Positions 40,336 through 51,775 are shown, counted from the first letter of the stretch. The stretch is 64,000 bases of DNA from Lithobates sylvaticus (GCA_028564925.1 CM053034.1:155965705-156029704), one strand, 5' to 3'. The notes: generated from the sequence alone by a model not told the origin. Numbers and translations are program-made.

Positions 40336-42584
40336 TTGGCAGTGCAGGTTTGTTAGTGTAAGAAAATTTAGTTTGGCTGAGGGCTAAGCCTGAGCTGTAA
40401 ATATGGGTCAGGGTTCAGTGAGTTAGGGCTGGATGACTCTTCCTGACAGCATCTCTGGTGCCTCCCCCTGGTCTAGAAGGTTGTAGTAACTTCTAGAGCT
40501 AGTGGGTGGAGGTTGGGAGGAGCTGTTTGTGATATTTATGAGGGCCTCAGCCAATCCCCAGGAAAAGGCTGTCAGGGGGCAAGGCTTACCTCATAAATAG
40601 GCATGAGACATACCAACAGGGGCAATCGGGTGGAAGATGGAGATATAGATGGAGATATAGTGCTGTGGATACTGTTGGTGGCCCTCTGGGGTACCCCCTA
40701 GTTGGGAGGGGGCGGGTGACCTTGGGCCGGAGCTCGGGTGCTGGAAGTATCCTTCCACAACACATGAGGAAGCACTTCCTGAAGGCACGGGTGCAAGTAT
40801 AAGGACAGTATGAGTAGAGCAACACTACTAGGGACTTACAAGGGGAGAGACTGCTACATGTAGTCAGTTCTCCATGAAGACTCCGTTGTGCTAAGTCTTT
40901 ATCCCTTCCCGGGGAGATCTCCTTCAGAGTCAGCTGGGTGGGCTGGTGTGAGTCAGTCTGGAGGACTGTGGAGGAAAGGTAGCCTGGAGGGCTAGTGAAA
41001 GAGGCAGCTGCAGCTAGATGGGTTGGCAGTGCCTGAAGAGGTGATGCTGGGACAGGTAGCCACAGGAGGGAAAGAGCAAGCTGATCACTGTGTCCTGCTA
41101 CACAACAAGGGATTTTGAGTTCCTGCCTGCAAAGGGCCATTGCTAAATCTGACTGTGCCTGTCAGATCCATTTCAGTGATGCAGCTGGAGTCTGCAAGCA
41201 AGTAAACTACAGAAGGAGTGTCAGGGAGAGTGCCTGTGAAAATTTGGGGGGCCTGGCTGTGCGGGGTGGGGGATCCCAGTTTATATGCAACCCTTAAGGG
41301 GGTGCGCTACATTTAAAACCCACAATCTATCTCCTTATATTTGAATTGATGACTGTCGATGAATGCTATTACCCATTACTGGAAAGAATATACCTCTGTC
41401 TCAAGTTAATCCCCAAAATGGGATGATTTTTAAGTTACCCTTTGGGGCTCTTTCATGGCCGCTTTTGGTGCTCTAAGAAATATTCACAATGCTCAGGCCT
41501 TGTCCACTGAAATTTCAGTGGCCCAGGCAGAATCCCTGTATAGCCAATTGCGCTATTTAGCCCCAATGCATGAGGATCCCAGGTTTAGGTGTGAGACGAA
41601 GACACAAACGCACCATCCAGCCCTGCTGCTGGCAGCCTGTAAACCCAAGAGGTCTGCATTCCAGGCATTTGTCCCTGGGCTCGTACTTCCTTAAAAATTT
41701 GTACAGTGCATGTTTTAAAGGCTGCTGGCAACAGGGCTGGATGGTTCAAGCCTGCAGCTAAATGCTAAATTCCCAGTGTGCAAGGTGCCTAATGGTCCTT
41801 TCACATGAATCATGTCTGGGAAGAGGGCGGGCCAAACTATATTTAGTGCTCATTCACACCAGCAACACGCTTAAATTAGCTTTTTTCATAGTGTAGGTTG
41901 GTATCCATTGTGTACAGGTGGTGCCTTGCTAAGTTTACAACACAAAGCACTGGTTACTTTTTATTTTTAACCTTCTTCAAATGTCACAAATTATATTTTA
42001 TTCATTCCTACACACCGCAGCAGAGATGTGTGCGACTGGCGGTGAGTCGGTGACAAGAGGTGGGGTGATTTCTATGTGCCCCAGCAGTGAGCCAGTATTG
42101 ACGTGTGCAGATTAACACAGGTCACTGCATATGGTATGAAAGGGGGAGAGAAAAAGTGGTGGGGGTAAGAGTGAGAGGGCAAGAGGGGGAAGGAAACAGG
42201 GTAAGGGAAAGCGAGGGTGGGAAAGGGGGGAGGGTTTGAGAGCGAAGGGGGAGGGCAGGCCCTGATCTAGAGGGGTGTTGGTGTGGGCTGCTCCCCCCCT
42301 CCATATTTTAATCGTGCCCCCCCAGGTCTTCCAGACCAATGCATCCCCTGCCAGGCAGCCATCTGTGACTCAGTCAACGGGCCCAATCACAGGTTCCCCC
42401 TCATCCTTCCTCTGCAGTGGTTGATCGCTACGATCACCAGGATCCTAACAATTACTTTACATGCACACTCCTACCCCAGCATTTACAGGAGGGCAAAATT
42501 GGAAATTCCTCTGTCCAAACCTGTGGCCTGCTCTAGCTCCTGCCCTCTACTTGCCAGGCACTGAAAGGTATGGAAGCACTATGA
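40336..42584. other. Unclassified non-coding sequence
   Basis: No gene recognised. 40440-40530 is loosely similar to 28530-28620. 42130-42290 is strongly purine-biased (GGGGGAGAGAAAAAG-type), giving shadow frames rich in P, S and L on the other strand. Confidence 0.35.
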
Positions 42585-42890
42585 TGAGTGAATCTTGATG
42601 TAAGGAGGCATTCTGATGGGGGACAATTGATGCAGGGGGAATTCTGTTGGAGACATTTGAAGTAACTGGCACTCTAATGGGGGCAACTGATGCTAGGGCA
42701 CAATTGATGGAAGGAGGCACTCATGGGAACAGTTGATTAAGGGGCACTCTAAATTGCGACAATTTATGTAAGGGGGAAATCTAATGGCGACAGTTGAAGA
42801 AAGGGGGCATGCTGATGGGGGCCTTAATGTACAGAGGCACTCTGATGAGGACCCTCATTTAAGGGGAGGCCTATGTTAATGATTTCTGAT
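42585..42890. repeat. Degenerate 30-36-bp tandem repeat
   Basis: About eight diverged units of the form GGCACTCTGATGGGGGCA followed by CAATTGATGTAAGGG. Comparable in style to the minisatellites found inside hAT elements elsewhere in the window; no hAT ends recognised here. Confidence 0.6.
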
Positions 42891-43785
42891 GTAAAGGAGC
42901 ACAGTTTTTTGTTTTTTTAATCATTCTAATCATTTTGTGGAAGCTACATATAGACATAGGGGAACATGACCCACAAAACCATTTACACTAGGCATACACT
43001 AGATATTGAGGTGTAGCAGCTACCCACAGAGTAATGTTAAACTTTTCTTTAAAATTAAATTAATTCTTACTAGCATATCAATGGAGGGCAGCAATGATAA
43101 CAGCTGTCACCTGAACTTGAAGCCCCCCTTCTGCACACAGTACTGAGACACCACTCTGCCCTCATTCTGCATACAAAGCCTATTGCTCCTGCCAGCACTC
43201 AAAATGGAGCCCAGGGAAACAACACCATGCCCCCTGGTCATGTGGGATGCTGCACTTCCATCTGTTGATTTCTTTTCAGACTTTTTAGAGCATATTGGAA
43301 GTTGGTGTTTTTCTATACTGGAAGAATGCCAGTCACCGCAAGGACAAACAGAAAACAATACCTTTCTATGTCTTTTAAATCAAATGTCGCACTGAATATT
43401 AGTGAACATACAGGTTATACCATACCTTCATGTGCTATTAATACAAACAATATAACCTTGTGTACAATGGTAATGTCCCACGTGCCTAATACATGCTCAA
43501 TATTTAATGTCCATAGTAAACGATGTTCCAAATACAGTGAATAAGAAGAAATCCTTTTGATGGTGCTCCAAACTTGATAGTATGTGCCAACACACTCGTG
43601 CTCCCCCCTTTGTAATTATCCTCACCTCAGGGCATGTGACCGCACAATTAAGTTTGGTCAGTACACGCAGTTGAACCACTCTTGGATTCTGTGTAGTATG
43701 GACCTTGCAGGTTCCTGACCCATTATAGGGTATAATCCTCGATGTATATAAGAGAAGACAACTAGATGGTGTTTTATCATTTAAA
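42891..43785. other. Unclassified non-coding sequence
   Basis: AT-rich, no gene or repeat boundary recognised. Confidence 0.35.
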
Positions 43786-43955
43786 AACACATTTTATTAA
43801 AAAATCCCCATCCAGGGTACTTACACATTTGGGGTGCTTGTAGCGCACCAATCTATATCCAGTAGAATAGTTTACAACTCAATAGAAGCCGTAGGTCCGT
43901 TTGATCACAGCAGGTGTGTGTGTTGACACAGGGAATCACATGTCTTCCTCAGGGG
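43786..43955 (-). mobile_element. Possible decayed Penelope-like 3' region
   Basis: On the minus strand CCCTGAGGAAGACATGTG (43954-43937) resembles the hammerhead core start of the other elements, and an AATAAA-containing TTTTTTAATAAAATGTG follows. The GAAA part of the core is not preserved, so the assignment is tentative. Confidence 0.3.
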
Positions 43956-44227
43956 GATTGCTATTGGATGGTTAGCTCAACTAATTAAAATAGTGTATTG
44001 GCTGCCATTTTGGTGTAGTCCAAGCTCGCACCCCCATTTGTAGTACATAGTAATACTCCATATACCCTTTGCATTGCACAGCAACTGCCATAAAAACACC
44101 ATTGCCTAGCAATGCACTGGCGATCTATAAACATCATTTCAGGATGGTGTATTCCACAGATCTGCGTCCCCTTGGGTTATAATAACATAATTTGCAAAAA
44201 ATCTAAATTTAATTTAAATTAAAAAGA

Positions 44228-44860
44228 ACCACTTAAGGACTGAGCCTCTTTCTGAGATTTGCTGTTTGCAAGTTAAAAACTGTCTTTTTCTCTAGAAAAT
44301 GACTTAGAACCCCCAAACATTATACATTTTTTTTTATAACACCCTAGAGAATAAAATTGCAGTCGTTGCAATACTTTCTGTCACACCGTATTTGCGCATC
44401 GCTCTTACAAGCACACTTTTTTAAATTAAAAAATAAGACAACAGTAAAGTTAGCCAAATTTTTTTTATATTGTGAAAGATAATGTTACACCCAGTAAATT
44501 GATACCCAACATGTCACGCTTCAAAATTGCGCCCGCTCGTGGAATGGCGACAAACTTTTACCCTTAAAAATCTCCATAGGCGATGTTTAAAAAATTCTAC
44601 AGGTTGCATGTTTTGAGTTACAGAGGAGGTCTAGGGCTAGGATTATTGCTCTTACTCTTACTTATTTATTTTACCTTTTATTTTTTATTTTTACACTGTT
44701 CTTTTTTTTTAAAAAAATGGGGGCCATCTGGCACTTTGGCCAATGAAGAAACAGGTCTGGCGCCCTGCCTCCTGATTGGCAGGGAGGAAGGTTAGTGTGA
44801 AAATAGCGAAAATTTATTTGCTATCGTCATACAATTGGGTGGGATCAGGGCGCACTCTCT
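44228..44860. mobile_element. Possible piggyBac-like element of a second family
   Basis: ACCACTTAAGGACTGAGCC at the left resembles a frog element starting TTAACCACTTNAGGACCG. The following GCTGTTTGCAAGTTAAAAAC and TGTCACGCTTCAAAATTGCG are typical of that repeat as I recall it. The right end is not identified. Confidence 0.35.
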
Positions 44861-45256
44861 GCGCCCAGAGCCCACCCTATTTTGAAGCCTTTTAGAGCAT
44901 CTGGCTTCAAAAAATGGCAGAGGACTTCAGATTTCAACCTAAAACAACTTCCTCCAGCACTAGTTTTCTGTAAGCACAGTTTCATGTTAATGCAATTTTC
45001 TTTTACAAGATTAATCTTCCACATGATTTAAAACCGACTTTTCTTTTGTGTAGATGCTTTTCCCATATTCTTCTTCCACATCCAGCTACTATGGGAGTTG
45101 GTGTTACTAGGGGGACTTCTTGTTGGTGCTCGTTGTCACGTGACCTTAAAAAAAGCACACAGCGTTAAAAGGGGTTTAACAATCAAGTTTTGTTTTTTTC
45201 TCATTTCTCAACATATGCATATCACCATTAAAATATTGCTGTGATTTCAGACCATA
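44861..45256. other. Unclassified non-coding sequence
   Basis: No gene or repeat boundary recognised. Confidence 0.35.
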
Positions 45257-46011
45257 CTTATAGCTTCCAACTGTCCTTTATGTGTAACAAAGTTCCTTTG
45301 TCCTTTTTTCCTGCTCATTTGTCCCTCATTTTGGTCTGATCTATATAGTTGTTAGTTATAAAATACACGATGTATCTTTCAGGGCCAGTACACACCATAC
45401 AGTAGAAACGCAGTCCGGATGCGTTCCAGGTGCTTTTCTGCATCCAGGTTTTTGGTGTATTTTTTCTATTTTAATATTTTTTATGAGTTTTTTTGGGTAA
45501 ACAAGAGAAATATAACAAGCTCGTTGATCGCCCACAAAAGGGCTAGAGACATGCATTTTTTAAGCAGTCCAGTGCAGTTTTTTCCCCTCTTTCTTAAATA
45601 AGGACATGTGTGTTCCAGTGTGTTTTTGATGCTTTTTACAGTGTTCCATCACAGTCCAGTGCAGGAACTGTTGCAGCATGTTCTACTTTTTTTCGGGAAC
45701 TGAAACGCACTGGAACTGCAAGCCCTGGTGTGAACTATGCCATTAAAAACTTTTGCATGTGATATGAACTGTCTCCTAAAGAGTTTCACAGTGCTAAACC
45801 TTTCATCCAATTTATAAATTTCTGCATTGGTAAATCTTAAAAGTCAATATAAAGGAATAGTAATGGTTAAAAAAAGCACTTGTGGGTTTAACTTATCATT
45901 TTTATTTTGTATAATTTTGGTTTAGGAGGCATGTCAGGGGCTGTGTCCTATGCCTGCCTACTTTTGCTAATTAATGTCCCTTGTTCCTATTGCAAAAAGT
46001 TGGGAGGTATG
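45257..46011. mobile_element. TIR element, CATAGCTCCCAAC family, copy 2, interrupted
   Basis: Left part CTTATAGCTTCCAACTGTCC and right part AAAGTTGGGAGGTATG frame the shared GTCCCTCATTTTGGTCTGAT and GTGCTAAACCTTTCATCC. An insert of about 400 bp (about 45380-45760, GGCCAGTACACACC to GGTGTGAACTATGCC) splits it. Confidence 0.55.
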
Positions 46012-46070
46012 CATTCTCACAATTCTCGATACAGAATTCAAGAAATATACCACCAGAGCACAAGCAACAT

Positions 46071-46181
46071 ACAGTATCTCACAAAAGTGATAACACCCCT
46101 CACATTTTTGTAAATATTTTATTATATCTTTTCATGTTCGTTTCATTTTCGCGTGCGGCGGTCCGTAAGTGGTTAAGCAAA
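46071..46181. mobile_element. Tc1 terminal fragment fused to a piggyBac-like end
   Basis: 46073-46136 matches the terminal 65 bp of the Tc1 element that follows (CAGTATCTCACAAAAGTG, TTTTGTAAATATTTTATT). It is joined to GGTCCGTAAGTGGTTAAG, a piggyBac-like terminus. A scar of at least two earlier insertions. Confidence 0.5.
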
Positions 46182-46183
46182 TA

Positions 46184-47121
46184 CAGTATATCATAAAAGT
46201 AAATAAACCCCTCAAATTTTTGTAAATATTTTATTATATCTTTTCATGTGACAACACTGAAGAAATGACACTTTGCTACAATGTAAAGTAGTTAGTGTAC
46301 AGCTTGTATAACAGTGTAAATTTGCTCTCCCCTCAAAATAACTCAACACACAGCCATTAATGTCTAAGCTGCTGGCAACAAAAGTGAGTACAACCCCAAG
46401 TGAAAATGTCCAAATTGGGCCCAAAGTGTCAATATTTTATGTGGCCACCATTATTTTCTAGCACTGCCTTAACAATCTTGGGCATGGAGTTCACCAGAGC
46501 TTCACAGGTTGCCACTGGAGTCCTCTTCCACTCCTCCATGACGACATCACGGAGCTGGTGGATTTTAGAGACCTTTCGCTCTTCCACCATCTGTTTGAGG
46601 ATGCCCCACAGATGCTCAATGGGTTTTAGGTCTGGAGACATGCTTGTCCAGTCCATCACCTTTACCCTCAAGGCAGTGGTCATCTTGGAGGTGAGTTTGG
46701 GGTCATTATCATGTTGGAATATTGCCCTGCGGCCCAGGGGGAACTTCCAGTTGAACTTCCAGTGACCAGTATGAGAGAGTGAGAGCGATAACACCAAATT
46801 TAACACACCTGCTCCGCATTCACACCTGAGACCTTGTAATACTAACGAGTCACATGACAACAGGGAGGGAAAATGGCTAATTGGGCCCAATTTGGACATT
46901 TTCACTTAGGGGTGTACTCACTTTTGTTGCCAGAGGTCTAGACATTAATGGCTGTGTGTTGAGTTATTTTGAGGGGACAGCAAACTTACACTGTTATACA
47001 AGCTGTACACTCACTACTTTACATTGTAGCAAAGTGTAATTTCTTCAGTGTTATCACATGAAAAGATATAATAAAATATTTACAAAAATATGAGGGGTGT
47101 ACTCACTTTTGTGAGATACTG
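46184..47121 (-). mobile_element. Tc1/mariner element, internally deleted (938 bp)
   Basis: Ends CAGTATATCATAAAAGT and, on the minus strand, CAGTATCTCACAAAAGTGAG; TA duplications at 46182-46183 and 47122-47123. Long sub-terminal repeats (about 230 bp, with GACAACACTGAAGAAATGAC and GCCATTAATGTCTA) are inverted. Contains the C-terminal half of a transposase on the minus strand. Confidence 0.85.
46429..46740 (-). pseudogene. Tc1-like transposase, C-terminal half
   Basis: The frame encodes PLGRRAIFQHDNDPKLTSKM, then MDWTSMSPDLKPIEHLWGIL, EERKVSKIHQLRDVVMEEWK, and TCEALVNSMPKIVKAVLENN before the stop. HDNDP contains the second catalytic aspartate and PIEHLWG carries the third acidic residue of the DDE triad. 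Everything before PLGRRA, including the DNA-binding domain and the first aspartate, has been deleted, joining the leader to mid-catalytic domain. Cannot be active by itself. Confidence 0.85.
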
Positions 47122-47322
47122 TAAGTATTCTCTGTTGACCATTTTGTAATTCTACTCTACTAGCTTTAGGAATCAGATTTCGCTTTGCAGTCCAATAAAA
47201 ATCTCACTGATGAGGAATACTGCACTTAAAAATTAAGAACGTTTCCTGTCCTGGTGACGACTTTTTCCCCCCAGGACAGAACTCTTGCTATGTTTTTGTT
47301 ATGGTTTTGAGTTGTTTATGTG

Positions 47323-47783
47323 ATTGTAAAAGGCTTGTGTTTTTTTTTCTTTTAAATAACAACAATATAGTTGGTTTGGCACAGAGTAGCCCGGATCCTC
47401 CTCTTCTCAGGCCCCTCTTTGCTGCTCTTGGCCCCTCCCTCCTTTGAGTGCCCCCTCAGCCAGCAGCTTGCTACAGGGGGCACTCAAGCCAAGTCAGAGC
47501 TCCGTGTGTCCATTCAGACACAGAGGCCCGACTTGATCCCACCCCCCTCTCTCCCCTGATTGGCTGACTGACTTGACAGCTGTGGGAGCCAATAGTGCCG
47601 CTGCTCTATCTCAGCCAATCAGGAGGAGTTTCCTAAATGGCTGAGGGGATCGTGGACATCGCTGGAGAGAGAATGAGCTCAGGTAGGTAATAAGGGGGGT
47701 GCTACACACAGAAGGTTTTTTATCTTAATGCATAGAGTGCATTAAGATAAAAAAAACCTTCTGACTTTACAACTCCTTTTAGC
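47323..47783. mobile_element. TTAA-type element, family D, copy 3
   Basis: TGATTGTAAAAGGCTTGTG at the left and CTGACTTTACAACTCCTTTTAG at the right match the ends of 19167-19665. Interior shares GGCCCCTCTTTGCTGCTC and AATCAGGAGGAGT. Terminal TTAA has decayed. Confidence 0.6.
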
Positions 47784-47811
47784 TTTGTTTACACATCCTA
47801 TGCATGAACAT

Positions 47812-47954
47812 AGGAACTGGGGTGCAGAAAAATGGCAGCAGGTGCTGTGGACTGATGAGTCAAAACTTTAAATATTTGGCTGTAGCTGGAGGCAATTTGT
47901 TCATGGAGGGCTGGAGAGCAGTACAATAATGAGTGTTTTCAAGCAACAGTGAAG
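47812..47954 (+). pseudogene. Tc1-like transposase, first catalytic segment
   Basis: Encodes RNWGAEKWQQVLWTDESK and, after a stop, IFGCSWRQFVHGGLESSTIM. WTDES is the first catalytic aspartate of the family. The coding continues on the far side of the hAT at 47955-48837. Confidence 0.7.
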
Positions 47955-48837
47955 CAGGGGCGGATCCAGGGGAGGGCAACGGGGCAATTGCCCCCTCCGA
48001 AAATGCTTGTGTGAGAGCGGACGGCTCCGTGGGTGACAGTGCGGGCGGCTCCGCGGTTGACAGTGCAGGTGGCTCCTCGGGTGAGAGCGTGGCCGGCTCG
48101 GTCGGTAAATGAGTGGGTGAGAGAGGGGGGGGTAGCTGGGCGGCTTTGTGTGTGAGCAGGCTGCTGGCCAATCAGGGAGCCAGCGGGCAGGGGAGCAGAG
48201 CGATGACATCCTCTCTCACCACCCGGCGCCCGCCCTGCATCCCTGCAGTTATACCCTCACTGTGCAGGCAGCTGTGAGCAGCAGAGAGATTACATCATCT
48301 CTCTGCTGCCTGACTGGTAATCTGCTACCTGACTCTGGGACATAGCCTTAGCAGGAAAGTGACACAGCAGGTGACAATCCGCATCTGGTGTCAGGTGACG
48401 TGGCAAGTGACAATCCGCAACATGTGGCAGGTGACGTGGCAAGTGACAATCTGCAACGTGTGGCAGGTGACGTGGCAAGTGACAATCTGCAATGTGTGGC
48501 AGGTGACATGGCAAGTGACAATACGCATTGTGTGGCTGGTGACGTGGCAAGTGACAATCCGCATTGTGTGGCAGGTGACCTGGCAAGTGACAATTCGCAG
48601 CGTGTGGCAGGTGACGTGGCAAGTGACAATTCGCAGCGTGTGGCAGGTGACGTGGCAAGTGACAATCTGCAATGTAATAATAGAAATAATGCGCTTCAAT
48701 CATCCTGACACCATAAAAACCATGGTGCCGTGATGATTGAAGCGCCAATACCAGCCATTTCCCCGATAAATTGCCTGCAAAAAAGGTATTTTCTGACAGT
48801 GCCCCTCCCGAGACTAAACTCTGGGTCTACCCCCCGG
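47955..48837. mobile_element. hAT element inside Tc1, with a 36-bp minisatellite (883 bp)
   Basis: Left end CAGGGGCGGATCCAGGGG; right end, minus strand, CCGGGGGGTAGACCCAGAG, an imperfect inverted match. Flanking CAGTGAAG (47947-47954) and AAGTAAAG (48838-48845) agree at 6 of 8 positions, consistent with an aged hAT duplication. It interrupts transposase sequence exactly where homology pauses. Confidence 0.7.
48359..48672. repeat. 36-bp minisatellite in hAT, about nine units
   Basis: Unit GTGACGTGGCAAGTGACAAT followed by CCGCAACATGTGGCAG. Open frames in several phases on both strands (48290-48748) arise because 36 is divisible by three and the unit lacks stops. Confidence 0.95.
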
Positions 48838-48842
48838 AAGTA

Positions 48843-49064
48843 AAGCATAATGGAGGTTCCTTGCAAGTTTGGGACTGCATTTCTGCAAATGGAGTTGGAG
48901 ATTTACTCAGGATCAATGGTGTCCTCAATGCTGAGAAATACAGGCAGATACTTATCCATCATGCCATACCATCAGGGAGGCATGTGATTGGCCCACAACT
49001 TGTTCTGCAGCAGAACAACGACCCCAGACATGCAGCCAATGTCATTAGAAACTATATAGCATAA
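48843..49064 (+). pseudogene. Tc1-like transposase, second catalytic segment
   Basis: Encodes KHNGGSLQVWDCISANGVGD, then NGVLNAEKYRQILIHHAIPS and LVLQQNNDPRHAANVIRNY. Family members read QQDNDPKHT here, so the second catalytic aspartate has become asparagine. Beyond the stop at 49064 weaker similarity (PDLNIIES-type) continues to about 49150. Confidence 0.75.
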
Positions 49065-49460
49065 AGAAGAAAACGGAAGTCCTGGGAGTAATGTTTTCGT
49101 CCCACAGGGCCCTGATCTCAATATTATTGAGTCTGTCTAGGATCACATGAAGAGACAGAGGGATTTGAAGCAGCCTACATCCACAAAAGATCTATGGTTA
49201 GTACTTCAGTACAATTGGAACAACCTACCTGCCCGAGTGCCTTCAAAAACTGTGTGCAAGTGTACCTAGAAGAATTGATGCTGTTTTGAAGGCAAAGTGT
49301 GGTCACCCCAAATATTGATTTGATTTAGATATTTTTTTTGGTTCATCTAGTTTTTATTTTGTTAATTGCTAAAACAAATAAACTATTAACACTTCTATCT
49401 GTGAAAGCATTCACAATTTATAGCATTTTTACACACCTGCCCTAAACTTTTGCACAGTAC

Positions 49461-49464
<4 letters not shown>

Positions 49465-49511
<47 letters not shown>
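49465..49511. repeat. (TA)n microsatellite
   Basis: Uninterrupted TA run at the right edge of the Tc1 element. Confidence 0.95.
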
Positions 49512-49513
<2 letters not shown>

Positions 49514-50111
49514 TAAATGTCTGCTTACAGCTCACTCATATTTGTGCAGTTGATCTAACCTAACTAGCAGACAAAATGTCACCTGCGTAAATCAGAAGAA
49601 CTGATACTTAACTAGAAGTCCACTAGGGGGTGCTCACATTATTCTCAATAAATGTCTCCAAATGATACACATTGAAAATAAATCTTTACAACTATGCAAC
49701 TTGTAGTAAAACCTACCCTGGAGGATATACCAATCCCAAAGAAACTATGAGGCAGGGGTCCCCTGTTATTAACCGGGTGAGTGGCAACTGTGGTCCGCAC
49801 AGGGCTATCACAGACCGCGGTCGCTGCTCACCACCTGCTGTGCGCCCATGCCCTTGTGTCCTTTCCTGGCTCCTCCGCCTGCCTGACCGACAATGTCATC
49901 CTACTAGTAGAGCAGGGGGCGGGAAGAGCTTCAGATCGGACCGGAGATCCCCTCCTGCCCTCTGCCCTGCTAATAGGATGAGATTGTCAAGCGGGCGAGA
50001 GGACACACGGACTGAGCACAACCTCTGCCCTGCCAAAGATAGGAGTCCCAAGCAGGGAGGCAAATATTAGAATGGGGAGAGAGGAGGGGGGGGGGATGGA
50101 GGAGTCTGTGA

Positions 50112-50405
50112 TTGCTTTACAGTGCCCCTTTACAGTGCAGTCCCCTTTATGTCACAGTGCCCCCTTTACAGTGCAGTCCCCTTTATATCACAGTGCCCCC
50201 TTTACAGTGCAGTCCCCTTTATATCACAGTGCCCCCTTTACATTACAGTTCCCCTTTACAGAGCAGTCCCCTTTACAGAGCAGTCCCCTTTACATCACAG
50301 CCCCCTTTATATTACAGTTCCCCCTTTATAGAGCAGTCCCCTTTACATCACAGCCCCCCCCCCCTTTACATTACAGTGGCCCCCTTTACAGATCAGTCCC
50401 TGTTA
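50112..50405. repeat. Minisatellite, CCCCTTTACAGTGCAGT units
   Basis: Units of about 35 bp, CCCCTTTACAGTGCAGTCCC followed by CTTTATATCACAGTG, decaying to the right. Related words also occur at 58010-58080 in another hAT. Confidence 0.9.
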
Positions 50406-50409
50406 CATT

Positions 50410-50585
50410 AATGAAAAGGGGAATTGTGATGTAAAGGATAATGCTCTGTAAAGGGGCACTGCAATGTAAAGGGGGGCTGTGATGTGAAGGGAAACTGAGG
50501 ATACTGGTATAAAAGGGGGGGGGGAGACGGTGATGATGACTGTGCTGTAAAGGGGGGGTTGTGGTTTGAAGGGAGCTGAGGACAG
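50410..50585. repeat. Inverted, decayed continuation of the minisatellite
   Basis: The complement appears as GTGATGTAAAGG, CTGTAAAGGGGCACTGCAAT and GTAAAGGGGGG words. The array therefore switches orientation at about 50408, as at 1-310. Confidence 0.75.
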
Positions 50586-51399
50586 ACTCCATAAACATCC
50601 CACCATCCCCCGACCTATAAAATCTCAAACTAAAACTTCCAATTTTACTAAGAAAATTAGAGCAATAGGTAATTTCTAAGTAACAATAATGTGACCCCCC
50701 CCCCCCCCAGGCCCTGGGAAAATAGGCTGCCATTAAATTGGTCCCTGTGGGGCCAAAAAGGTTCACACTAGGGTGATTTCCGTCACACAGAACCTCATGA
50801 CACATGGTTTTTAATGGTGTCCATTCACATCAATGCAAGTCAGCACAACAAACTTGACTTTGGAAAAGGGTCCTGTACTACTTTAATTTGATTCCAGCGC
50901 AATTTTGGCCCCATAGAATATGCAAACCACATCCAAAATGCACAAAGTCGCACTACATCATCACACCTAAAATAGGGTCAAAATAGAATTGCAGTATTGT
51001 GTGAACCTAGCTTTGAAGCCCTGGAGTAGCATTAATTCTGCTTTGAAAATTGTAACAAAGTGCACTATAAATCTGTGTATGTAAACAATGTAGCCACCAA
51101 GCTGGACGGATTTCCTACAATAAAATACTTTTGTTTACTATGTATCATTTTGAGACATTTATTGAGAACAATGTGAGCACCCCCTAGTGGACTTCCATAT
51201 ATTATATTTTTTTCTTTTTTTTTCATATCTAGTGACATCTACAGTTGAGTTTATAGAACACATCATATTTACATTAAATGCATTCTAGGAAATTCTTAAT
51301 TTTTCTGAAAGATAATTTTTATATGTTGTATCATTTGACCCAGTGTAAAAAAATAAATTATTTTTCATCCTATACTTTATAAATTATTTATGCATTCTA

Positions 51400-51560
51400 T
51401 ATGCACCATCCATCATTTATATATAACTTTGTTTTTTAGCCTTGATGAAGGGGTATTCTTTGACCTCTGAAATGCATTGACTACTAGGTTTCCACTAGTT
51501 GTGACTTCTATCAAGAATAAAGGATACATGGACTTTTGAACTGATCGTTTGGTGATTGGT
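51400..51560 (+). mobile_element. Penelope-like 3' end remnant
   Basis: A hammerhead-like core (51442-51478) is followed by CAAGAATAAAGGATACATGG and GAACTGATCGTTTGGTGATTG, an arrangement like the 3' ends of the other Penelope-like elements. No coding part. Confidence 0.4.
51442..51478 (+). ncRNA. Degenerate hammerhead-ribozyme-like motif
   Basis: TTGATGA (one core mismatch), possible stem II AGGGGTA with TGACCTCT, GAAA (51469-51472), palindromic TGCA (51473-51476), TT. Same architecture as 32060 and 39391 but with a mutated first core base. Confidence 0.45.
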
Positions 51561-51645
51561 TTCTTCTGTTCACACATTTTATTTCTATTTTTCTTATATC
51601 TAAGAAGATATAAAAGACACAAATGAATGCAACTCTGTGATCAGT

Positions 51646-51775
51646 AAGGCCTCTTTCACACAAGCAGACTGATCAGGCCAACTTTTTTAGGCGAACCCGA
51701 TCAGACCATCCATTGCCCTCTATGGCCTCTTTCACACAAGCAGACTGATCAGGCCAACTTGTTTTAGGCGCCACT
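51646..51775. repeat. Duplicated TTTCACACAAGCAG segments
   Basis: GGCCTCTTTCACACAAGCAG followed by ACTGATCAGGCCAACTT occurs at about 51650 and 51724, and again at 52250. Fragments of one MITE family. Confidence 0.8.

Larger units (their letters stand above)
47800..49462 (+). mobile_element. Tc1/mariner element holding a hAT
   Basis: The right end CCTAAACTTTTGCACAGTAC is a known Tc1-type terminus (minus strand GTACTGTGCAAAAGTTTAGG). The left terminus and transposase N-terminus are missing. Transposase-like sequence runs from about 47812 to 47954, stops at a hAT insertion, and resumes at 48843. Confidence 0.75.
49615..51195. mobile_element. Segment between inverted arms with CTCF-like motifs
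   Basis: 49615-49672 and 51138-51195 are inverted copies (GAAGTCCACTAGGGGGTGCT, CTCAATAAATGTCTC). The interior holds a GC-rich part, a minisatellite and its inverted partner. The arms could be terminal repeats of an unknown element or Penelope-type inverted arms, given the hammerhead-like motif just outside at 51442. Confidence 0.45.

Noticed and set aside
40586-41140. 184-codon minus-strand frame
   Set aside because: No recognisable domain, composition rich in P, S, L and T from purine-rich plus strand, no splice or start context; treated as chance.
41735-41770. Possible tRNA B box (GGTTCAAGCCTGC)
   Set aside because: No A box at the right distance and no cloverleaf can be drawn.
43930-43955. 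Hammerhead motif on the minus strand (CTGAGGA)
   Set aside because: The GAAA half of the core is missing, so only a remnant of a Penelope-like end can be suggested, not a ribozyme.
48290-48748. Several overlapping frames of 100-150 codons on both strands
   Set aside because: A 36-bp repeat (divisible by three) without stops gives periodic peptides in four frames; no family resemblance.
49672-50070. 132-codon plus-strand frame
   Set aside because: Lies in a GC-rich transposon body with no domain resemblance and runs toward the minisatellite.
50112-50411. CRISPR-like regular spacing
   Set aside because: Repeats are contiguous with no unique spacers; an ordinary eukaryotic minisatellite. The same applies to all other arrays in the window.
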